Below are positions 53,494-62,501 of a stretch of DNA of 64,000 nt, in pieces (within the stretch, counting starts at the first letter, position 1; every line of letters starts with the position of its first letter). Source of the DNA: an uncultured Anaerolineae bacterium (GTDB taxonomy: Bacteria; Chloroflexota; Anaerolineae; Aggregatilineales; Phototrophicaceae); NCBI GenBank assembly GCA_938022205.1, contig CALIEB010000002.1, forward strand, positions 124,001 to 188,000. Direction: 5' to 3'. Under the pieces are notes generated by a model. The model saw only the letters and a list, made by a program, of their open reading frames with translations. It was not told the origin of the DNA and ran no database searches. Made by a program: the position numbers and the translations under genes.

Positions 53494-54985
53494 AGAGACG
53501 CACTCCTTGATAGGGAAACGGCACGGGCTTGAGAAACGGCGGCGGCGTGTCAAACCAAAGCAGCGTCGGCACGTTGGGGAACTCTAGCATGACGTGCGTG
53601 ATGTTGTACCGTCGTGCGATAACGGGCAAAACATCAGGCGTAGCGTTGGGCAAGACCACGCCGCCTAAGCCCGTGTAGTAGTAAAGTTCAGCCGGGTCGT
53701 TGCGCATGACCCGCGCCCCCGCAGGCAGCACCGCCAACAAATCGCGGTAAAGCTGGGGCTGGCGCGCCACAACACGACGCGGCGCGGCGGACGACACGCT
53801 CAAATACGCCACAAGGCAACCTATTGCCAACGTGAACACAGCGCGTGCGGTGCGCGGTCGCCAATGACGGCGGCGGCGCGCCACTACTTCCACAGCAGTG
53901 TTCATGCCTGCGATGCCCAACACCGTCCAAAACGGCATGAGCGCGGTCACCGCGTGGAACAAGCCGCCGCGCACGCCCACCAGCGCAAACACGAGCGTAA
54001 ACGCCGCGTGAATGCCCAGCGCAAACCAAAACACCCCGCGCCAAAATAGCTCGCTGCGCCATGTCCACAGCCGCCAGAGCATGAACGGCGCAAGCACGAT
54101 AAAGCCTTCGACGGCTATCAGCGTGCCGAGATTTTCCCAAAACACGTGCCAGCGGATTTCCAGCAGCCTGCGACCTCCGTCTGCCAACGCCTCTTGCAGC
54201 GTGAAAACGGGCGGATAATTAAACAGCTGGTCGTAGTAAAGAAACCACGCGGACTGTGCGCCGCCAACGGGCAAAGGGCTGCCAATAGCGACGAGATTGC
54301 GCATAAACCACCACCCCATCACGCTCAGATAACCCGCGCCAAGCAGCAAAAGCCCCACGCCTTTTTGGCGCAGTGGCAGCCGCGCCCATAGCAGCACCCA
54401 CACGCTGACCAAGAGCAGCAGCAAACCATCTGCCCGCGTCAAGTGCCCCAAGCCGCACAGTGCGCCCGCCACCAGCCACCGCCACGCTTGCGGTCGTTCC
54501 ATCGCCAGCCCAAGCGCGAAAAGCGCGCCGCTGCCCACCAGCGCATAGGGCGCGAACGTGTCGATTGTCCCCCAATAGCGCGCCAGCAAGCCGCCGAACA
54601 GCACGCACGCGCCTGCCACCCACGCTTGATAGTGTGGCAGCCGCACGCGCAACGCCAGCACGTAGGTGAGCAGCACCGCACCCCACAAGCACAGCACATA
54701 GCCTATTTGAGCGGCGCGATAAGACACGCCCAATGTCGCCATGCCCACGCCCGCCACCAGCGAGCTAAACGGCATCCAATAGAGATGCGAAGGCGCGGGC
54801 AAGCTATCGGGCGCACCAATATAAACCCAAAGGTAGTCGTCTACCAAACCTTCGCCACGTGCAAAGCGCACCGCCGCGTTGTAGTGATAATATGCGTCGG
54901 TGTAAGCAGGCTGTTCTGTCCATAGAAAGACCTGCACCGTCGACAGCACCAATGCCAAAAGAGCAAACGCGCTATGCCCGCGCAT
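53465..54985 (-). CDS. GT-C-like multi-pass membrane glycosyltransferase
   Basis: A 506-residue protein with about 12 helices. Near the N terminus QPAYTDAYYHYNAAVRFARGEGLVDDYLW has the acidic first loop of GT-C enzymes. A soluble tail of about 90 residues ends the protein (ARVMRNDPAELYYYTGLGGVVLP). It resembles the neighbour at 51988 in plan but not in detail. ATG 54985 follows GGGGA and overlaps the GT87-like gene by 14 nt. Sugar and acceptor unknown. Confidence 0.8.
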   Translation of the reverse strand: MRGHSAFALLALVLSTVQVFLWTEQPAYTDAYYHYNAAVRFARGEGLVDDYLWVYIGAPDSLPAPSHLYWMPFSSLVAGVGMATLGVSYRAAQIGYVLCLWGAVLLTYVLALRVRLPHYQAWVAGACVLFGGLLARYWGTIDTFAPYALVGSGALFALGLAMERPQAWRWLVAGALCGLGHLTRADGLLLLLVSVWVLLWARLPLRQKGVGLLLLGAGYLSVMGWWFMRNLVAIGSPLPVGGAQSAWFLYYDQLFNYPPVFTLQEALADGGRRLLEIRWHVFWENLGTLIAVEGFIVLAPFMLWRLWTWRSELFWRGVFWFALGIHAAFTLVFALVGVRGGLFHAVTALMPFWTVLGIAGMNTAVEVVARRRRHWRPRTARAVFTLAIGCLVAYLSVSSAAPRRVVARQPQLYRDLLAVLPAGARVMRNDPAELYYYTGLGGVVLPNATPDVLPVIARRYNITHVMLEFPNVPTLLWFDTPPPFLKPVPFPYQGVRLYAIQLDEAR

Positions 54986-56186
54986 CGCCGTCCCCTAGCG
55001 TGCCGTGCGCCCGCGTCCACCACGCGCGCCGTGTCGCCCACGTCACCGCCAACATGGCAAACGGCGCAGGCAAGAACAGTGACAAGTCTTCAAGGTTACC
55101 CGTCAACGTCGCCAAGAAGTGCCACCAGACCGCCACAAAGACCACTCCCAGCACGATTAGTGCCGACCACACGCCAAAGCGAGCCACCAAAAGCTGCAGC
55201 GCAAACAAAAACGGCAGCGTGAAGACGACAAAGTGCGGCGTAGCCGTCTTAAGCACAATCAAGTGCGTAATAAGTAGCGTCATCGCCACCACCCACAACG
55301 TGCGCTCGCGCCGCCCGCGCCCCAGCACGTCCCACCACAGCCAAAGCAACGCGCCGCCCAGCAGCGCGTTGACGACACCTTCACCCACATCGCCCAGCCC
55401 AAGCAACTTTTGCGTGAGGATGTGGACAGGCGAGCCATCGCGGGTGTAGCTGGGGTAGAGCTGCACTTGTGCCAACCAATCGCCCAACCACGTGGGCAGC
55501 AAGGCAAACGATGCGACCATCAGCACGCCCCAAGCTGTCACCCACGCGCCAACAAAGTACCAGCGACGCGTGCGTAGCCCCCACAGCAGCAAGAACGGCA
55601 CGAGCAGCACGCTCATCTGCGGCTTGAGCGTCGCCAACGCCAACGCTGCGCCTGCGAGGCGGTCGCGCCGCTTGAGCAACGCCCACAGCCCAAGCATCTG
55701 CAGAGCATAGACCACATGAGCGAGCTGCCCTAAGAACAGCCCCCGCGCTGCGTAGTAGTTCATCAGGCTAAACAAGAGCAACGCGCCCAACAGCAGCGGT
55801 GGCACACGCCAGCGCAGCATGTCCAAGCACAAGAAAAGCCCGACCAAAAGGCACACCGCCAGCAACACAATCGCTGCTGCCGCCGCCCAGCTGTAAGGCA
55901 GCCATACGAGCGGCGCGACGACAAACACCGTGTAGAACGGGTAGACGAACAGGCTCAAGTCCTCGCCCGCGTGGGCAGCACGCCCGAAAACCATGCGCTG
56001 GATCGCGGTGGTAGTTTGCGTACTATAGGGGCTAAGTCCCTCTTGCCAAAAGCCGCGCGCACCTTCCCAACGCGGCAAAAAGTCGTTTTGCGCGGCGTAG
56101 CGTGCGGTGTAAAGTTGGTGCGTGCCTATCACCGCCAGCAGCAACATAAGCGCGCCAATCATGCCTAGACCCAACGTCCGCTGCAT
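54972..56186 (-). CDS. GT87-like (DUF2029) mannosyl-type transferase
   Basis: A 404-residue membrane protein with about 10 helices. Matches the GT87 layout: FLPRWEGARGFWQEGLSPYS (first external loop), LVGLFLCLDMLRW, and the LATLKPQMSVLLVPFLLLWG motif near the middle that characterises these polyprenol-phosphate-mannose-dependent enzymes. Substrate is inferred from the family, not seen. It overlaps the gene downstream by 14 nt and lies 3 nt after the small helical gene. Confidence 0.8.
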   Translation of the reverse strand: MQRTLGLGMIGALMLLLAVIGTHQLYTARYAAQNDFLPRWEGARGFWQEGLSPYSTQTTTAIQRMVFGRAAHAGEDLSLFVYPFYTVFVVAPLVWLPYSWAAAAAIVLLAVCLLVGLFLCLDMLRWRVPPLLLGALLLFSLMNYYAARGLFLGQLAHVVYALQMLGLWALLKRRDRLAGAALALATLKPQMSVLLVPFLLLWGLRTRRWYFVGAWVTAWGVLMVASFALLPTWLGDWLAQVQLYPSYTRDGSPVHILTQKLLGLGDVGEGVVNALLGGALLWLWWDVLGRGRRERTLWVVAMTLLITHLIVLKTATPHFVVFTLPFLFALQLLVARFGVWSALIVLGVVFVAVWWHFLATLTGNLEDLSLFLPAPFAMLAVTWATRRAWWTRAHGTLGDGDARA

Positions 56187-56189
56187 GGT

Positions 56190-56738
56190 TTAACTGCACT
56201 CTGGGGGACGCTGCAGCGCGCCGAGCTTGTCCAACAGCAGCTTGGCTGTGCTTGCCAGCAGCGCGTCATCGCGTTCCGCCCACGCCGCTAGCAGTGCCAA
56301 AGGTGCGCGGTCGCGCAAGGCTGCCACCACGACCGCCTCACCACGCTTGAGAAACGTCAGCAGCGCGCTAACTGCCTCGTATGCCGCGCCGTCGTCCCAC
56401 GCTGCGCCACGCTCATGGCACAACGTCAGCAGCACGTCAATCGCCAGCGCGGGCTTTGCCTTGCCCAACGCGTAGAGGAAGCTCTCAGCGGTGGCATCGT
56501 TCGCGCGTACCATCGCCGCAAGGAAATCAACCGCCTCACGTTGGCGTTTGTCATCCAGCGTCAAGCGCAACAGCTCCCGCGAGAGATTCTCCTCGTAAAG
56601 CTCGTTAGGCAGCGGCACGCCACCGCTGTGGCGTTCTAACACAAGGCTTATCTGGAAGACCGCGTTCTGTTGGGTGTCAAAATCGCGCGAAGTTGCCTCA
56701 CGTAGCAGCGTTTCCCACGCTTCAAGCAATCGGTTCAT
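56190..56738 (-). CDS. Small all-helical protein, unknown
   Basis: A 182-residue soluble protein of repeated amphipathic helices (LEAWETLLREATSRDFDTQQNAVFQISLVLE; ELLRLTLDDKRQREAVDFLAAMVRAND; AAYEAVSALLTFLKRGEAVVVAALRDR), suggestive of HEAT/ARM-like stacking. No signal peptide or enzyme motif. It sits inside a run of membrane glycosyltransferase genes, 3 nt from either neighbour, so it may act as a cytosolic adaptor. ATG 56738 follows AGGA. Confidence 0.65.
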   Translation of the reverse strand: MNRLLEAWETLLREATSRDFDTQQNAVFQISLVLERHSGGVPLPNELYEENLSRELLRLTLDDKRQREAVDFLAAMVRANDATAESFLYALGKAKPALAIDVLLTLCHERGAAWDDGAAYEAVSALLTFLKRGEAVVVAALRDRAPLALLAAWAERDDALLASTAKLLLDKLGALQRPPECS

Positions 56739-56741
56739 CGT

Positions 56742-58013
56742 TCATCCTAAAGCTAGCTCCGGGTTAGGTTGCTGGCGCAGCTTACGATACAACGCCACGC
56801 ACACCGCCGCCAATAATAGCGTGCGCGCCAACACAAGCAACACCCACATGCCAAAGAGCGGGTGTTCAGGCAGCATCACGCCGCCGCTGTCACCCGTGCG
56901 CACGAACAAAAACGGGTACTCCATGAACGCCAACAGCGTGAGCATCAGCGTAACCAATACGCCGTCACGGTTAGGAAACACCAGCAAAAGCAGCGGGATA
57001 ATCAGCGTCAGCCACTGCGGCGACCAGCCTTGTGATTGCAAGTAAAAGATGCAGAGGGTGATGGCGAAGAACGCCACCGCGCCAAGCCCATCCAAGCGAC
57101 GCACACGCCAGAAGACCACCAACCCCAGCAGCAGCGCGCCACCTAAACGCAGCATATTCGGAATGCGCGGCGGCTGCTTGTCCGCCACGCCGTCGGTCAC
57201 GCCCGCTGCGGTTAAGTGGCTGGCGACCGTGCCAAAGTTGCCCGTCGTGTAATTGCCGTCGAGCAACGCCCACACCGTTTGATAGCTGGGCTTATTAAAT
57301 TGCGCTGTGAGCGAAATCCACGCGAAGTCACTGTTAAGCGCAAAGAATGGCAAATACAGCAGCACAAATGCGCCCAGCGCGCCGCCAATCAACACCGCCG
57401 CACGGCGCGGCGCGGCAAAGCGCACGAACGCGCCGAAGAGTAAGAACGGCACAAACTTGGTGAACGCGCCCAACGTCACGCCCGCTATTGCCCACTTGTC
57501 GCCACCGCGCAGCCACGCCCAAAGAGCAAAAAGCGCGAAAAACGTCACGAGCGCGTCAAAGTTCCACCACATAAAGACCAGCGGCGCGGCACACAGCGCG
57601 TATACCCACGCCAACGCCTGTCCGGTCGCTGTGCCGTGCAGCCGCGCCCCTAACGCTCGCACCAACGCGAGGTTGCCCGCTTCAACCGCCAGCATGAGCA
57701 GCCCTAACAGTAGCGACCAGTTGTCATAGGTGGCATTCGCGCCTAAGCCCACGTACACCGCGCTGGTCACGCTGTACCAAAGCGGCGGGAACTCGCTCCA
57801 CCAGTCACGAAACGGGTACAAGTCTTGGTCTATCAAACTCGTCAGCGCGTAGTGATAGGCGCGGTCACCGCCCACGCCCACGCCACGCTCCTGCCCGTCA
57901 AGCAAAAACGGCTGGTAGGCTATCAGCAGCACCAAGCGCAACCCCACGAACAAAAAAAGCAGCAGGCGAAAGTCTCCCAGCAGCTTGCCCAACGTCAGTG
58001 TGTCTTTGGTCAC
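56742..58013 (-). CDS. GT-C/GT87-like membrane glycosyltransferase
   Basis: A 423-residue protein with about 11 helices. LFLFVGLRLVLLIAYQPFLL opens it; GGDRAYHYALTSLIDQDLYPFRDWWSEFPPLWY supplies an acidic external loop; GVTLGAFTKFVPFLLFGAF resembles the GT87 LxxxxKPxxxLL motif with KF. GTG start at 58013 behind AGGAGG at 7 nt. It overlaps the previous stop as GTGA, so it is translationally coupled. Sugar unknown. Confidence 0.8.
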   Translation of the reverse strand: MTKDTLTLGKLLGDFRLLLFLFVGLRLVLLIAYQPFLLDGQERGVGVGGDRAYHYALTSLIDQDLYPFRDWWSEFPPLWYSVTSAVYVGLGANATYDNWSLLLGLLMLAVEAGNLALVRALGARLHGTATGQALAWVYALCAAPLVFMWWNFDALVTFFALFALWAWLRGGDKWAIAGVTLGAFTKFVPFLLFGAFVRFAAPRRAAVLIGGALGAFVLLYLPFFALNSDFAWISLTAQFNKPSYQTVWALLDGNYTTGNFGTVASHLTAAGVTDGVADKQPPRIPNMLRLGGALLLGLVVFWRVRRLDGLGAVAFFAITLCIFYLQSQGWSPQWLTLIIPLLLLVFPNRDGVLVTLMLTLLAFMEYPFLFVRTGDSGGVMLPEHPLFGMWVLLVLARTLLLAAVCVALYRKLRQQPNPELALG

Positions 58014-59479
58014 TCGCCCGCCTCCTGTGCGTCGCGCACGAAAATGACAGCGAGGTCATCGCGGTAGACTTCGCGCCAACCGGGTTCGTCACGCAGCGCG
58101 AAATCCAACGCCACGCCGCGCTCAATCAGCACCGTCTGCACGTCATACTGCGCCAGCACGGCGCGCCAATCGCCCACCGCCGCCGTCGTTTCGAGATAGG
58201 TGCGCAAGAAAGCGTTGTATAGGTCGGTGCGCCCGTCGATAAACACGGGATATTCCGGCGCGGCGAAGAGCAAGTAACCACCCCAGTTGTAGCTGTTGAA
58301 CACCTGACGCGGCAGCGCGTTTTCGCGCAAGTAGCGCACGGCATTTACGGGCAAAAAGTCCTCTTGCGCCTTGCGTATAGCTGACGGCGACCAGACCGCG
58401 CCCAACACGTAGACTGCCAAGCCTATCGCCACCGCCGCCACGAACAAGGCGTTGAGGCGCGCTGTGGTAGGCGTGGCGCGGCGTGGACGCAGCACTAGCC
58501 CGCGCTCGGTCAGCGCAGCATCAACCAAGCGCGATAGCAGCGGCGCAGCTGCCACCGCAAACACGGCGATGTTGCGTCCGTAAAGCAATGCCATGAAGCA
58601 CGTTCCCGCCACCAAAAAGAAACCCGTCCAGTCCCACGTTAGCCGCGCGAGCCACGCAAAGGCAAACAACGCCATAAGCATAACGATGAACAGCCATGTC
58701 TCGCGTCCCTGAAAGTTTGGCGAGTTCCACTCTTGGATGTAGCGACGCAGCGCGTCCATCCCCACCGTCTCAAACGGCACAAGCAGCGTTTGCGCACCGT
58801 AGGGCGTGAGCAACAGCACGCCAACGCAGGCGACCGTCACCAGCAGCAAGCCGCGCCACGAACGCCATGAGAAGCGCGCCGCCTGCCCCGCATGCCAGCG
58901 GTTGAGCAGCTCGCCCGCCAAGAACGCGCCCATGAAGATGAAGCCAATCGAATAGCCGGCGTGTAAGTTGCCCCACAACCACATCAGCGGCACGAGCCAC
59001 CACAAGCGTGTGCCTTGCCCGTCTTTGTGGCTGTAAAGCACCCACAGCGTCACGCCGCTGAAGGCGTAGGAAAACATCTGCGGACGCGCCGCCCAAAACA
59101 CGCTCGCCGTTGCTGCCGCCAGCACCAGCACAAACGCCCGCACATAGATGTTGCCGCGCAGCACCGGCGCAATCGCCAGCGTGCCGACCACCGCCAGTGC
59201 CGCCGTGAACAGCGACAACCCCACGTCACCCGCCAGCGTGTACGCCGCATATAAGACAAGCTGCGCGCCCCAGCTGTGGTTAATCCACCGCTCGCCCGCG
59301 TAGGTGTGCGAGAAGGGGTCAGCGGTAATCATGCCTTGCGTGAGCGTGTACTCGCCGCTGCGGATATGCCACCACGTGTCTGTGTCGATGGGAATGCGCG
59401 TGGCAATGGCAAACAGCAGCAGCACGGTGATAATGCCGAGCGTGCGCCCTAAGGTGAGATGTCGCATGAGGTTATCCAT
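58010..59479 (-). CDS. Multi-pass membrane protein with GT-C-like plan
   Basis: A 489-residue protein with about 11 helices. Near the N terminus ATRIPIDTDTWWHIRSGEYTLTQG has the acidic loop expected of GT-C enzymes; the soluble C terminus (VFNSYNWGGYLLFAAPEYPVFIDGR) is a typical ending of this uncharacterised family. A start at ATG 59467 is an alternative that places the ribosome site better. It overlaps the O-antigen gene by about 30 nt. Specific reaction unknown. Confidence 0.75.
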   Translation of the reverse strand: MDNLMRHLTLGRTLGIITVLLLFAIATRIPIDTDTWWHIRSGEYTLTQGMITADPFSHTYAGERWINHSWGAQLVLYAAYTLAGDVGLSLFTAALAVVGTLAIAPVLRGNIYVRAFVLVLAAATASVFWAARPQMFSYAFSGVTLWVLYSHKDGQGTRLWWLVPLMWLWGNLHAGYSIGFIFMGAFLAGELLNRWHAGQAARFSWRSWRGLLLVTVACVGVLLLTPYGAQTLLVPFETVGMDALRRYIQEWNSPNFQGRETWLFIVMLMALFAFAWLARLTWDWTGFFLVAGTCFMALLYGRNIAVFAVAAAPLLSRLVDAALTERGLVLRPRRATPTTARLNALFVAAVAIGLAVYVLGAVWSPSAIRKAQEDFLPVNAVRYLRENALPRQVFNSYNWGGYLLFAAPEYPVFIDGRTDLYNAFLRTYLETTAAVGDWRAVLAQYDVQTVLIERGVALDFALRDEPGWREVYRDDLAVIFVRDAQEAGE

Positions 59480-61293
59480 CCTACCTGCGGTATGTGCTCG
59501 TTAATAGAGACATCGTGCCAATGTTGATAGCGTGCCTTGTTGGGCGCGTAAGGAGATTCTTGCGGCACAAACGACTGCGTAGGCGCGTTAGGCAACCCGT
59601 GCAAGTGCGCGTGCTGCTGGCGAATGGTTGCCCAGTCGGGCGCAAGCGCGAGTGCCTGCGCGCTATATGTTTGTGCTAGCGCGCCTTCGCCCAGCTGGCA
59701 CGCTAAAGCCGCCAAGTTCGCCCACGCCACCGCATCATACGGTTCTAAGCGCACGTAGTCCTGATAGGCTTGGTAAGCCTGCGACGCGTATTCGGGCATA
59801 TGGCTGGCAATGACACCGTAAAAGTAGCCACGCTGGTGCGCGTATGCAGGCGCGTGCGGGTCTTCGACGGAAAGCGCGTCCAACGTCGCCAGCGGCTCTA
59901 ACACCGCCTTTATACCTTCAGAGTGCAGCGCAATGGTCACCGCTCCTAGCGCGTTGTAATAACGCACATAGCGCGCTGTCTGCCACACGCCTGCCGCCAA
60001 CACGATCGCCCACAGCAGCAACATGCCAACGGGATGCCCTAAGGCACGCCAGCGCGCTCGCATCGGCACAGTGGCAAACGGCACTGCTACGACCGCCAGC
60101 AGCACCCACCCCACCCACGCTAGCGCGGGCAGCATCAGCGTGGTGTCGAACAGGTGATGCACGCCAAAACCAAGCAACGCCGCCGCGCTCGCAAGCCAAG
60201 TGGGATGCTGTGCCGCCGGCACGTCACGCCAAGCGCGCCGCAGCGCACGCGCTAGCACCGCCACGAACGCGCCCATCGCCACCATGCCCAACAGCCCAAG
60301 CTCGGCCAGCAGCAGCAGCGGCAGATTGTGCGGGTGACTGTGTGGCTGCTGCGGGGGAATTGACCAGAAGCGCGGCAGATGATAGCCGTAAGTAAACAAA
60401 CCTTGTCCGGTGATAGGCTGCTCGAGAAACATCTGCACGGCGAACTCCCATAACAGGGTGCGACGGTCAGTGCCACGACCACTAACAGCGAACGACTGCA
60501 CAAAAATCACCAGCACCACCAGCAGCGCGACCGCCGCCAGCGCGCCCAACGTCACCCACTGCGCTTTTTGTACAGGGGTGCGTGCCGTCCACCACGCTCG
60601 CAAGGCAGCGCGCGTTGTCAAGCCCTCACGCCACAAGGCGTAGCCTGCCACCACCAGCAGTGCCGCGCCACCCGCCACCCACGCCCCGCGCGAATTCGTG
60701 AAAAACAGCAGCCCCAGCAGTACGAGCGCGTAACCCCACAGTAGCGCGCGCACGACCCCGCGACGGTGCAGCCCCTGCACCAGCGGGAACGGCAGCAGCA
60801 CGACCAATAGCGTGCCGAAGGCATTGCTGTTGCCCAGCAAGCTCACCGGACGCGGCAAGCTCAACACGCCCGCGTTAAACACTTGCAATGTACCCACCGC
60901 CGCCAACAGCACACCCGTGAGGTGCAATCCTAGCAGCAGCGACGTGCGCGCCACCCCATTGCCCAGTGTGTCGCTGACCATGTACCAGATGCCGAAGCCC
61001 AGCGCAACAAACCACACACCGTAAACGCTGCGATGCCACGTTTCAAGGTTCGCCAATAGCGACGCGCCAATCGCCAACGCAAACAGCAGCCACACGCCGT
61101 CAAACGCGCTTGCCATCCATCGCCAGCCACGCACATACCGTGTCACCAGCCACACCAACACGCACATGCCTAACGCCGCCAGCGTGACGTAGCGCAAGTG
61201 AGGGAGACTTAGCGTGCCGTTATAGGTACCGCCCAAGCTGAGCATGTAGACCCACAGGCAGCTGACGACTGCCTTGAACAAGCCTTGCTTCAT
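59449..61293 (-). CDS. O-antigen ligase/polymerase (Wzy/WaaL-like) with TPR tail
   Basis: A 614-residue membrane protein. About 12 helices with LLGNSNAFGTLLVVLLPF and FFTNSRGAWVAGG, then the Wzy_C signature ITGQGLFTYGYHLPRFWSI followed by HSHPHNLPLLLLAELG with the external His typical of the family. After the last helix comes a soluble TPR-like region (about 490-590: YQAYQDYVRLEPYDAVAWANLAALACQLGEGALAQTYSAQAL). It joins or polymerises undecaprenyl-linked glycans. ATG 61293. First gene of the minus-strand polysaccharide run and divergent from the gene at 61397. Confidence 0.85.
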   Translation of the reverse strand: MKQGLFKAVVSCLWVYMLSLGGTYNGTLSLPHLRYVTLAALGMCVLVWLVTRYVRGWRWMASAFDGVWLLFALAIGASLLANLETWHRSVYGVWFVALGFGIWYMVSDTLGNGVARTSLLLGLHLTGVLLAAVGTLQVFNAGVLSLPRPVSLLGNSNAFGTLLVVLLPFPLVQGLHRRGVVRALLWGYALVLLGLLFFTNSRGAWVAGGAALLVVAGYALWREGLTTRAALRAWWTARTPVQKAQWVTLGALAAVALLVVLVIFVQSFAVSGRGTDRRTLLWEFAVQMFLEQPITGQGLFTYGYHLPRFWSIPPQQPHSHPHNLPLLLLAELGLLGMVAMGAFVAVLARALRRAWRDVPAAQHPTWLASAAALLGFGVHHLFDTTLMLPALAWVGWVLLAVVAVPFATVPMRARWRALGHPVGMLLLWAIVLAAGVWQTARYVRYYNALGAVTIALHSEGIKAVLEPLATLDALSVEDPHAPAYAHQRGYFYGVIASHMPEYASQAYQAYQDYVRLEPYDAVAWANLAALACQLGEGALAQTYSAQALALAPDWATIRQQHAHLHGLPNAPTQSFVPQESPYAPNKARYQHWHDVSINEHIPQVGWITSCDISP

Positions 61294-61396
61294 CCGTATT
61301 TCCTTCAGCGCACCGTATGATACAAAAGACCCTTTGCGGGCTTCGCCGCCTCCGTTACAGTAGACGCAATGTTTGCCTTAGAGGATTATAACCTAA

Positions 61397-62500
61397 ATGC
61401 TGCGTTCGGTCATGCGTCCGTTTGTGCTTTTTTCGCTCATCAGCCTGCTCTACGCGCTGTTCGTGACGCTGCAAACGCAGAACCCGCTGGCGATTGCCAC
61501 GCTTGGCGCACGCTTCGCCCCCGCCGAGCTGCAGACTTTCGCTTACTCTGAAGAAGGCTACGACGGACAATTTGCCTATTACTTAGCGCGCTATGGCTGG
61601 GAAAGCACGCCCGCACTCGACGTTCCCGCCTACCGCGCCCAACGGGTGCTGCTGCCGTTCTTAGCGCGCCTCGCTGCGCTGGGCAATCCTGAAGCCATTG
61701 TGCTAGGGTTGCTGGTGATCAACGTGTTGGCGGTTGCGCTTGGCACATACGCGCTGGAAGGCTTGCTCACACAGGCAAGCGCGTCGCGCTGGCTAACAAT
61801 GGGCTTCGCGCTGTCGGTGGGTGTGTTCGGCAGCGTGCGCCTCAGCACCACCGAAGCGTTGGCGTATAGCTTGGTAGCAGCGGGCTTGCTCGCCATCACG
61901 CGCAACAAGCCGCTGCTGGGTGCGCTGCTGTTGAGCGTGAGCGCGCTCGCCAAAGAGATGACGCTCACTTTTGGGCTGGCGTGGGGACTGTATTTGCTGT
62001 GGCAGCGACAGCCACGCGCCGCGCTAGGCTACGGCACGCTCATGCTGTTGCCGTTCGCGGCGTGGCAAGCGGTGCTTTGGGCGCAGTACGGCGCGCTGGG
62101 CATCGGCAGCGGCGGCACAGGCGCAACCCCGTTTGAGCTTGTGCCGTTCATGGGCTACCTGCGCATTTGGACAGAGGGCAGCTTGAGCGCGTTCTTACTG
62201 CTCACGCCGTTTGTGCTGGGCTTCGCTATTTTGCCCGCGCTGTGGGGACTGTGGTGGCTGTGGCGCGACCGCCACGCCAGCCTGCCCGCGTTTGTGCTAG
62301 CGGTTAACGCGCTGCTGATGGCATTCGTGCCGTTCTCGACCTACCGCGAAATCTTGGGTATCTTGCGCTTTATCGTCGGCTTACAGTTGGCGATTATCTG
62401 GTATGCCGCCAGCACGCGCCGCCGCAAAGCCCTCACCTACAGCACCTTGTGGCTGTTCACTAGCCTGCTGCTGCTCTTCTCGGATACCACCCCCGCCTAG
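61397..62500 (+). CDS. Multi-pass membrane protein, GT-C-like
   Basis: A 367-residue protein with about nine helices. The external loop FAYSEEGYDGQFAYYLARYGWES (about 50-72) resembles first loops of GT-C enzymes, and RPFVLFSLISLLYALFV opens the chain. The only plus-strand gene in the polysaccharide block. ATG 61397 follows GAGGA by 11 nt; a TATAAC box ends only 4 nt before the ATG, so a leaderless transcript is possible. It ends 1 nt before the end of the converging sugar transferase gene. Confidence 0.72.
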   Translation: MLRSVMRPFVLFSLISLLYALFVTLQTQNPLAIATLGARFAPAELQTFAYSEEGYDGQFAYYLARYGWESTPALDVPAYRAQRVLLPFLARLAALGNPEAIVLGLLVINVLAVALGTYALEGLLTQASASRWLTMGFALSVGVFGSVRLSTTEALAYSLVAAGLLAITRNKPLLGALLLSVSALAKEMTLTFGLAWGLYLLWQRQPRAALGYGTLMLLPFAAWQAVLWAQYGALGIGSGGTGATPFELVPFMGYLRIWTEGSLSAFLLLTPFVLGFAILPALWGLWWLWRDRHASLPAFVLAVNALLMAFVPFSTYREILGILRFIVGLQLAIIWYAASTRRRKALTYSTLWLFTSLLLLFSDTTPA

Positions 62501-62501
62501 C

